Source: an uncultured Lachnospiraceae bacterium (GTDB lineage: Bacteria; Bacillota; Clostridia; Lachnospirales; Lachnospiraceae). From it: 11,602 nt of DNA. Of the stretch, positions 6,775-11,602 are shown piece by piece. The notes beneath the pieces were generated by a model, which worked only from the letters and a program-made list of their open reading frames with translations, had not been told where the DNA came from and ran no database searches. The translations under genes were made by a program, and so were the position numbers. Numbering within the stretch: the first letter of the stretch is position 1; each line of letters opens with the position of its first letter. The DNA lies in NCBI GenBank assembly GCA_900549995.1, contig URQQ01000097.1:1-11602 (forward strand), read 5' to 3'.

Positions 6775-6834
6775 CAGCACTTTGTATAATGTGAATAAAA
6801 AACGAGGCAAATAATTGTAAATAAATTCACAGCA

Positions 6835-6854
6835 CGTTTGACTAATATCAAACG
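6835..6854. promoter_or_regulatory. FNR/CRP-like palindromic operator in front of the hyd operon
   Basis: CGTTTGA (6835-6841) and TCAAACG (6848-6854) form a perfect 7-bp inverted repeat with a 6-nt spacer. Its core TTGAC-TAAT-ATCAA differs at one of ten positions from the FNR-type consensus TTGAT-N4-ATCAA. It lies 10 bp upstream of the plus-strand -10 box, centred about 32 bp before the likely start site, so it covers the -35 region; this placement favours repression over class II activation. A Crp/Fnr-family or other dimeric regulator is the likely binder. Half-sites do not match the Rex consensus well. Confidence 0.5.
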
Positions 6855-6861
6855 AACATTG

Positions 6862-6870
6862 TGCTATAAT
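6862..6870 (+). promoter_or_regulatory. Extended -10 promoter of the hyd operon
   Basis: TGCTATAAT is a perfect TATAAT with the TGN extension, which can work without a good -35. TTGACT at 6838-6843 resembles a -35 box but lies 21 nt upstream, too far for normal spacing, and is part of the palindrome described at 6835-6854. The predicted start near 6877 leaves a leader of about 190 nt before hydC. Confidence 0.65.
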
Positions 6871-6876
6871 TAACAA

Positions 6877-7068
6877 AAAATGGCTAATTAACGCTAGATT
6901 TTTGTCAGATAGTGTGATATTATAAGGTGGAAATTGAACGTAGGTACTTAGAGACAAAGCAGTCTCCGTTCATGAACAGGCAGTAGGGCAGACCTCGATT
7001 TCTGCTTTACCCCCGGTCTTAATCCAGGCCAGAATAAAACGAACATAATAAAAAAGGGAGGTTAGAAA
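6877..7068 (+). promoter_or_regulatory. Long 5' leader of the hyd operon with potential RNA structure
   Basis: This stretch has no credible gene. It contains GAGAC (6951-6955) pairing with GTCTC (6962-6966), the perfect palindrome GTTCATGAAC (6968-6977), and two mutually exclusive stems that share bases: GCAGA (6988-6992) with TCTGC (7001-7005), or AGACC (6990-6994) with GGTCT (7015-7019). Alternative stems of this sort are seen in regulatory leaders. I recognise no known riboswitch class, and short stems also occur by chance. The ribosome-binding site GGGAGG (7056-7061) is 7 nt before hydC. Confidence 0.35.
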
Positions 7069-7563
7069 ATGCTTTCTAAGAAATCATCTGTTCCATTTGC
7101 TGGAACAAAAGAACAAGAAGAAGAACTTTTGAAAGTAATATCCGAGCTGAAAGACGAGAAAGGTGCATTGATGCCGATTCTCCAGAAAGCGCAGGGGATT
7201 TATGGTTATCTGCCGATCGAAGTGCAGAAAATCATTGCTAACGCAACAGGGATTCCTCTGGAGAAAATCTATGGAGTGGCAACATTTTACTCACAGTTTA
7301 CATTGAGTCCAAAGGGACGGAACCAGATTTCCGTCTGTCTTGGTACTGCATGTTATGTCAAAGGATCCGGAGATATTTACAATGCCCTGATGGAGAAACT
7401 GGGAATTGTCGGCGGAGAGTGTACAGAAGACGGACGTTTTTCACTGGATGCCTGCCGCTGTGTAGGAGCATGTGGGCTTGCTCCTGTTATGATGGTGAAC
7501 GGAGAAGTTTACGGCAGACTGACTGTGGACGATATCGATGACATCCTGGCAAAATACGAATAG
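7069..7563 (+). CDS. hydC: NAD-linked [FeFe] hydrogenase subunit HydC (HndA/NuoE-like)
   Basis: A 164-residue NuoE-family protein, the small [2Fe-2S] subunit of the NADH module of multisubunit [FeFe] hydrogenases. The N-terminal helical half (ALMPILQKAQGIYGYLPIEV, then GVATFYSQF) is characteristic of NuoE, and the C-terminal half has a thioredoxin-like fold carrying the [2Fe-2S] ligands in CLGTAC and CRCVGAC (spacings CX4C and CX3C). It transfers electrons within the NADH/FMN-binding part of the complex together with HydB. The start has a strong GGGAGG site with a 7-nt spacer. It is the first gene of the operon, downstream of a long leader, and is followed after 3 nt by a GHKL ATPase gene. 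Length and motifs are normal for the family. Confidence 0.94.
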   Translation: MLSKKSSVPFAGTKEQEEELLKVISELKDEKGALMPILQKAQGIYGYLPIEVQKIIANATGIPLEKIYGVATFYSQFTLSPKGRNQISVCLGTACYVKGSGDIYNALMEKLGIVGGECTEDGRFSLDACRCVGACGLAPVMMVNGEVYGRLTVDDIDDILAKYE

Positions 7564-7566
7564 CCT

Positions 7567-8124
7567 ATGATGCCGGAAATCGCATTAAATATCTTGGATG
7601 TAGCGGAAAATTCCATCCGTGCAGATGCACACCTGGTAAAAATTGAAGTGTCGGTGCAGACAGCACAGGATACACTTACAGTCATCATCAGTGACGATGG
7701 CTGCGGAATGAGTGAGGAACAGGTCAAGAGAGTGCAGGATCCTTTTTTTACAACGAGGACTACACGGAAAGTCGGACTTGGAGTGCCTTTCTTTAAGCAG
7801 GCAGCGGAATGTACAGGGGGAAGCTTTCTTATTACATCGAAGGAAGGAATAGGTACGATTGTTAAAGCAGTTTTTGGTCTTTCTCATATTGACAGAATGC
7901 CATTGGGTGATATCAATGCAACAATACATACATTGATTGTGTTCAATGAAACTGTCGATTTTTATTATAAATATGCTTACAATGAGAACTATTTTGAACT
8001 GGATACAAGGGAATTAAAAGAAATCCTGGGGGATGTCTCTTTCCAGAATGCAGAAGTTTCGAGATTTATCAGGGATTACCTTGAAGAGAACAAAGCTGAC
8101 GCAGATGGTGGAATTTCGGTCTAG
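7567..8124 (+). CDS. Histidine-kinase-like GHKL ATPase embedded in the hyd operon
   Basis: A 185-residue cytoplasmic protein with a GHKL ATP-binding domain in residues 1 to about 105: N box NILDVAENSIRA (Asn15), G1 box SDDGCGM (Asp43-Met48), F-box-like DPFFTTR (58-64) and G2 box KVGLGVPFFKQAAE (68-81). Unlike a normal sensor kinase it has no DHp helix with a phosphoacceptor histidine, no membrane segment and no sensor domain. The remaining 80 residues (106-185) are acidic and match nothing I recognise. Two adjacent ATGs (7567 and 7570) start the gene with no clear ribosome-binding site, 3 nt after the hydC stop, so translation is probably coupled. Its position between the HydC and HndB-like genes implies a function tied to the hydrogenase, such as phosphorylating or remodelling a partner, or maturation. 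This is inference; no activity can be deduced. Confidence 0.85.
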   Translation: MMPEIALNILDVAENSIRADAHLVKIEVSVQTAQDTLTVIISDDGCGMSEEQVKRVQDPFFTTRTTRKVGLGVPFFKQAAECTGGSFLITSKEGIGTIVKAVFGLSHIDRMPLGDINATIHTLIVFNETVDFYYKYAYNENYFELDTRELKEILGDVSFQNAEVSRFIRDYLEENKADADGGISV

Positions 8125-8148
8125 GATATAGAAGAATGGAGGATTTGT

Positions 8149-8529
8149 ATGAAATCTCTTGAAGAATTAAAAGCAATCAGAGAGAAAATGGAAGGCAAGG
8201 TTGGAACACGTTCTGAGGATCAGAACAATACCCGTGTGATCGTCGGAATGGCTACATGTGGTATCGCAAGCGGTGCAAGACCGGTACTTACAACACTTTC
8301 TGATGCAGTGCAGGAAATGGGTCTTTCCAATGTCGTAGTTACGCAGACAGGATGTATCGGACTGTGCCAGTATGAGCCAATCGTTGAGGTTCTGGAGCCT
8401 GGCAAGGAAAAAGTAACTTATGTAAAGATGAATCCGGATAAAGCAATGGAAGTTGTAAGGATGCATCTGCAGGGCGGCCAGGTGGTGACGAAATATACAC
8501 TGGCAGCTGAGAAAATCGGACAGCAGTAG
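8149..8529 (+). CDS. HndB-like thioredoxin-fold (2Fe-2S) ferredoxin-domain protein
   Basis: A 126-residue protein resembling HndB of NAD(P)-linked [FeFe] hydrogenases: a short N-terminal helix (KSLEELKAIREKME) followed by a thioredoxin-like [2Fe-2S] domain. The cysteines visible are Cys37 in MATCGIASGARPV and Cys69 and Cys73 in TGCIGLC. The typical set has four (CX4C plus CX3C); the place of the second is Gly42, so only three of four usual ligands are present. That is, as I recall, common in HndB relatives, so cluster binding is uncertain. GGAGG with a 6-nt spacer supports the start. The gene sits between the GHKL ATPase and HydB genes, 24 nt after the former and 20 nt before the latter, and its product is probably a peripheral electron-transfer or structural subunit of the hydrogenase. 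Confidence 0.86.
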   Translation: MKSLEELKAIREKMEGKVGTRSEDQNNTRVIVGMATCGIASGARPVLTTLSDAVQEMGLSNVVVTQTGCIGLCQYEPIVEVLEPGKEKVTYVKMNPDKAMEVVRMHLQGGQVVTKYTLAAEKIGQQ

Positions 8530-8549
8530 AGAAAAGGAGGATTATTAAT

Positions 8550-10337
8550 ATGTATCGTTCACAGGTTTTGGTATGTGGAGGAACAGGATGTACCTCCTCT
8601 GGAAGCGCAAAAATTATCGACAGACTGAAAGTTGAGATTGAGAAAGCGGGACTTTCAGAAGAAGTCAATATCGTGCGTACAGGATGTTTTGGGCTGTGTG
8701 CTCTTGGTCCGATTATGATTGTATATCCGGAAGGTTCATTTTATTCTATGGTTCAGGAAGATGATATTCCGGAGATTGTCAATGAACATCTGTTAAAAGG
8801 AAGGGTTGTAAAACGTCTGTTATATGATGAGACAACCAAACAGGAAGAAGTTCTCCCTCTGCAGGAGACGAAATTCTATAAAAAACAGAAAAGGGTTGCG
8901 CTTCGAAACTGTGGTGTTATCAACCCGGAAGATATCGAGGAATACATAGGAACACACGGATATGAAGCTCTCGGCAAGGTGCTGACAGAGATGACTCCGG
9001 ATGATGTCATCCAGATTATGCTGGACAGCGGACTGAGAGGCAGGGGCGGTGCCGGATTCCCGACAGGAAGAAAATGGCTGTTTGCAAAACAGAATGAAGC
9101 AGATCAGAAATATGTATGCTGTAACGCTGACGAGGGTGACCCGGGTGCGTTCATGGACCGTTCCGTACTGGAAGGTGATCCGCACGTAGTTTTGGAAGCA
9201 ATGGCAATTGCAGGGTATGCAATCGGTGCTTCCCAGGGATATATTTATGTGCGTGCTGAATATCCGATCGCTGTAGAGCGTCTGGAAATCGCAATCGGCC
9301 AGGCAAGAGAGTATGGCCTGCTTGGAAAGAATATCTTCGGAACAGATTTCAGCTTTGATATTGAACTGAGATTGGGAGCAGGAGCGTTCGTGTGCGGTGA
9401 AGAGACTGCGCTGATGACTTCCATCGAAGGACACAGAGGTGAACCAAGACCGCGTCCTCCGTTCCCTGCACTGAAAGGATTATTCCAGAAACCTACAATT
9501 CTTAACAATGTTGAGACACTTGCCAACGTACCTCAGATCATCCTGAACGGGCCGGAATGGTTCTCTTCAATGGGAACAGAGAAGTCCAAAGGTACAAAAG
9601 TATTTGCACTTGGCGGTAAGATTAATAATACAGGACTTGTTGAGATCCCGATGGGAACAACACTCCGTGAGATCGTAGAAGAAATCGGCGGTGGTATTCC
9701 GAACGGAAAGAAATTCAAAGCTGCACAGACCGGCGGACCTTCCGGCGGATGTATCCCGGCAGAGAAGTTCGATGTTCCGATCGATTACGATAACCTGATC
9801 GCTATCGGATCGATGATGGGATCCGGCGGACTGATCGTTATGGATGAAGATAACTGTATGGTAGATATTGCAAAATTCTTCCTTGAATTTACAGTAGATG
9901 AATCCTGCGGTAAATGTTCTCCATGCCGTATCGGTACAAGACGTATGCTTGAGATTCTTGATAAGATTACAAAAGGCCAGGCTACGATGGAAGATCTTGA
10001 TAAGCTGGAAGAACTGGCAGAGCATCTGAAATCCAACTCTTTATGTGCACTTGGCCAGACAGCGCCGAACCCGGTACTCTCTACACTGCGTTATTTCAAA
10101 GATGAATATATCGCCCATATCGTAGAGAAAAGATGTCCGGCAGGAGTCTGTAAAGCGCTTCTGCAGTACAAGATTGATGCTGATAAGTGTAAGGGCTGTA
10201 CATTATGTGCGAGAACCTGCCCGAATAATGCAATTATCGGTAATGTAAAAGAGCCGCATATGATCGACCAGTCGAAGTGTGTGAAATGTGGAGCTTGTAT
10301 GGAAAAATGTCGTTTCGGTGCTATTTACAAAGAGTAA
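8550..10337 (+). CDS. hydB: NAD-linked [FeFe] hydrogenase subunit HydB (HndC/NuoF-like flavoprotein)
   Basis: A 595-residue flavoprotein that oxidises or reduces NAD(H) on FMN and passes electrons to HydA. Domains in order: an N-terminal thioredoxin-like [2Fe-2S] domain (Cys9, Cys14, Cys46, Cys50); a NuoF core with the FMN/NADH-binding glycine-rich segment RGRGGAGFPTGRKW (163-176), NADEGDPGAFMDR (192-204) and GAGAFVCGEETAL; a NuoF [4Fe-4S] site (Cys453/456/459 in SCGKCSPCRIG plus Cys499); and a C-terminal 2[4Fe-4S] ferredoxin domain (Cys547/550/553/557 and 577/580/583/587). The extra N- and C-terminal cluster domains are the form found in HydB/HndC of trimeric and tetrameric hydrogenases, including electron-bifurcating ones that use ferredoxin as well as NADH. 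AAGGAGG with a 9-nt spacer supports the start. hydA follows after 15 nt. Whether this enzyme bifurcates cannot be settled by sequence alone. Confidence 0.95.
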   Translation: MYRSQVLVCGGTGCTSSGSAKIIDRLKVEIEKAGLSEEVNIVRTGCFGLCALGPIMIVYPEGSFYSMVQEDDIPEIVNEHLLKGRVVKRLLYDETTKQEEVLPLQETKFYKKQKRVALRNCGVINPEDIEEYIGTHGYEALGKVLTEMTPDDVIQIMLDSGLRGRGGAGFPTGRKWLFAKQNEADQKYVCCNADEGDPGAFMDRSVLEGDPHVVLEAMAIAGYAIGASQGYIYVRAEYPIAVERLEIAIGQAREYGLLGKNIFGTDFSFDIELRLGAGAFVCGEETALMTSIEGHRGEPRPRPPFPALKGLFQKPTILNNVETLANVPQIILNGPEWFSSMGTEKSKGTKVFALGGKINNTGLVEIPMGTTLREIVEEIGGGIPNGKKFKAAQTGGPSGGCIPAEKFDVPIDYDNLIAIGSMMGSGGLIVMDEDNCMVDIAKFFLEFTVDESCGKCSPCRIGTRRMLEILDKITKGQATMEDLDKLEELAEHLKSNSLCALGQTAPNPVLSTLRYFKDEYIAHIVEKRCPAGVCKALLQYKIDADKCKGCTLCARTCPNNAIIGNVKEPHMIDQSKCVKCGACMEKCRFGAIYKE

Positions 10338-10352
10338 TGGAGGATGGAAAAT

Positions 10353-11602
10353 ATGGAAAATGTAAATATTAAAATCAATGGTATAGATGTGTCTGCACCG
10401 GCAGGAGCTACCATCCTGGAGGCAGCACACTTAGCAGGGATCAGGATTCCAACCCTCTGTTTCTTGAAGGAAATCAATGAAATCGGTGCCTGCCGTATGT
10501 GTGTTGTTGAAGTAAAAGGTGCAAGAAACCTGGTTGCTGCCTGCGTTCATCCGATCAATGAAGGGATGGAAGTACTGACAAACACACCAAAACTTCTGGA
10601 ATCCAGAAGAAGAACACTTCAGCTTCTGCTTTCCAATCATGAGAGAAGCTGTCTGTCATGTGTAAGAAGCGGTAACTGTGAGCTTCAGCAGATGTGTAAA
10701 GAACTTGGTGTCGCTGATGAAAGCTATTTTGACGGAGCAAGAAATGAATATGAGCTGGATACTTCTGCAGCACATATGATCCGTGACAATAATAAATGTA
10801 TCCTCTGCAGAAGATGTACTGCAACCTGTGAGAAGGTTCAGGCAGTCGGAATTATCGGACCGAACAACCGTGGATTCTCTTCTTATGTGGGAACTGCATT
10901 TGACCTTCCGCTTGGCGAAACGAGCTGTGTATCCTGTGGACAGTGTATCGCAGTCTGTCCGACCGGAGCTCTTCGTGAGAAAGATAACACAGATGATGTT
11001 CTGGCAGCAATCGCTGATCCAACGAAACATGTCATCGTACAGCCGGCTCCGTCTGTCAGAGCAGGTCTTGGCGAAGAATTCGGTTATCCGATTGGAACAG
11101 ATGTAGAAGGAAAACTTGCAGCGGCACTTCGTAGAATCGGTTTTGACAAAGTATTCGATACAGATTTCAGTGCTGACCTTACCATTATGGAAGAGGCAAA
11201 TGAGTTCCTTGAGAGAGTACAAAACGGCGGAGTGCTTCCGATGATGACCTCCTGTTCACCAGGATGGATCAAATACTGTGAGCACTATTATCCGGATATG
11301 CTTCCTCATCTTTCAAGCTGTAAATCACCGCAGCAGATGTTTGGTGCAATCTCCAAGACATTTTATGCGGAGAAGATGGGAATTGATCCGAAAGATATCG
11401 TATGTGTCAGCGTAATGCCTTGTACCGCGAAGAAATTCGAGATCGGACGCCCGGATCAGAGTGCAGCAGGGGTTCCGGATGTAGATATTGCAATCACAAC
11501 AAGAGAACTTGCACGTCTGATCAAGAGACTTGGAATCGACTTCAACCGTCTTCCGGATGAAGGATTTGATGATCCGCTTGGAGAATCCACAGGTGCGGCT
11601 GT
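10353..11602 (+). CDS. hydA: [FeFe] hydrogenase catalytic subunit HydA (HndD-like), partial at window end
   Basis: The first 416 residues of the catalytic subunit, which reduces protons to H2 at the H-cluster; the 3' part is cut off. In order: a plant-type [2Fe-2S] domain (Cys36/47/50/64), a His-ligated [4Fe-4S] site (His96, Cys100/103/109), a 2[4Fe-4S] domain (Cys149/152/155/159 and 192/195/198/202), then the H-cluster domain. L1 reads TSCSPGW (299-305) and L2 is VMPCTAKKFE with Cys357; L3 lies beyond the window. In L1 the proton-shuttle cysteine is Cys301, while the usual cubane-ligand cysteine is Ser302, 55 residues before Cys357, the same spacing as in Clostridium CpI. GGAGG lies 9 nt before the ATG at 10353; an in-frame ATG at 10344 touches the GGAGG and is less likely. 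It probably belongs to the NADH-dependent trimeric/tetrameric group. Confidence 0.95.
   Translation, partial: MENVNIKINGIDVSAPAGATILEAAHLAGIRIPTLCFLKEINEIGACRMCVVEVKGARNLVAACVHPINEGMEVLTNTPKLLESRRRTLQLLLSNHERSCLSCVRSGNCELQQMCKELGVADESYFDGARNEYELDTSAAHMIRDNNKCILCRRCTATCEKVQAVGIIGPNNRGFSSYVGTAFDLPLGETSCVSCGQCIAVCPTGALREKDNTDDVLAAIADPTKHVIVQPAPSVRAGLGEEFGYPIGTDVEGKLAAALRRIGFDKVFDTDFSADLTIMEEANEFLERVQNGGVLPMMTSCSPGWIKYCEHYYPDMLPHLSSCKSPQQMFGAISKTFYAEKMGIDPKDIVCVSVMPCTAKKFEIGRPDQSAAGVPDVDIAITTRELARLIKRLGIDFNRLPDEGFDDPLGESTGAA

Noticed and set aside
6835..6854. Rex (NADH-sensing repressor) operator
   Set aside because: The half-sites do not match TTGTTAA-N4-TTAACAA; the FNR-type core fits better.
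6838..6870. TTGACT and TATAAT as a conventional -35/-10 pair
   Set aside because: The spacer is 21 nt, too long; the -10 is better explained as an extended -10 and TTGACT as part of the palindrome.
6688..6957. N-terminal extension of the first DRTGG gene to a 204-residue protein
   Set aside because: The extension covers both divergent promoters, is rich in Phe/Tyr/Cys without family resemblance, and the internal start at 6687 has a strong ribosome-binding site and begins the recognised domain.
6850..7046. Direct repeat AAACGAACAT at 6850-6859 and 7037-7046
   Set aside because: Ten bases in AT-rich DNA may recur by chance, and one copy is partly inside the palindrome; no function could be argued.
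8820..9434. Long open frame on the minus strand within hydB
   Set aside because: It is antisense to a strongly supported coding region and its translation shows no recognisable family or start signal.
10656..11222. Long open frame on the minus strand within hydA
   Set aside because: It is antisense to the conserved iron-sulfur and H-cluster domains and its product is Cys/Ser/Arg-rich without family resemblance.

Overview
The window looks like a chromosomal segment of an anaerobic, fermentative Firmicute (class Clostridia), most likely a gut Lachnospiraceae-type organism. This rests on strong GGAGG ribosome-binding sites, moderate GC with AT-rich intergenic DNA, a Gram-positive-style lipoprotein sugar-binding protein, and an NAD-linked multisubunit [FeFe] hydrogenase. 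The species cannot be named from the sequence alone.

Region 1 (about 1-3310, + strand) is a small carbohydrate locus. It holds a lipoprotein ABC-transporter solute-binding protein, a cupin-type D-lyxose/D-mannose ketol-isomerase and a LacI-family repressor, and it ends at a strong intrinsic terminator (3274-3310). No permease or ATPase gene is visible. Inverted repeats before the binding-protein gene and before lacI are candidate operators or RNA structures.

Region 2 (3345-6687, - strand) reads, in transcription order: a small DRTGG-domain protein, an RsbT/RsbW-like GHKL ATPase (anti-sigma-factor/serine-kinase type), a 473-residue [FeFe]-hydrogenase-like protein with altered H-cluster motifs (HydS-like, probably a sensor), a second small DRTGG protein and a PHP-domain phosphoesterase. 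Genes overlap by 1 and 4 nt at two junctions. A perfect palindrome (5890-5913) sits just before the HydS-like gene. A near-consensus promoter (TTGATT-17-TATACT) precedes the cluster.

Region 3 (6688-7068) is the divergent control region. It has the minus-strand promoter, a plus-strand extended -10 promoter (TGCTATAAT), a 20-bp palindrome with an FNR/CRP-like core (TTGAC-TAAT-ATCAA) just upstream of that -10, and a leader of roughly 190 nt with potential structure.

Region 4 (7069-11602, + strand) is the hydrogenase operon: HydC/HndA (NuoE-like), a histidine-kinase-like GHKL ATPase without a phosphoacceptor domain, an HndB-like thioredoxin-fold protein, HydB/HndC (NuoF-like, FMN and NADH binding) and HydA/HndD (catalytic subunit, cut by the window end). 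The enzyme should couple NADH oxidation, possibly together with reduced ferredoxin, to H2 production in the cytoplasm.

Taken together, regions 2-4 read as an enzyme-plus-sensor locus. A degenerate hydrogenase may sense H2 or redox state, and the surrounding ATPases, DRTGG proteins and PHP protein are candidates for passing that signal on. The association of these families with hydrogenase operons has been seen before, but their mechanism is, as far as I know, unresolved.
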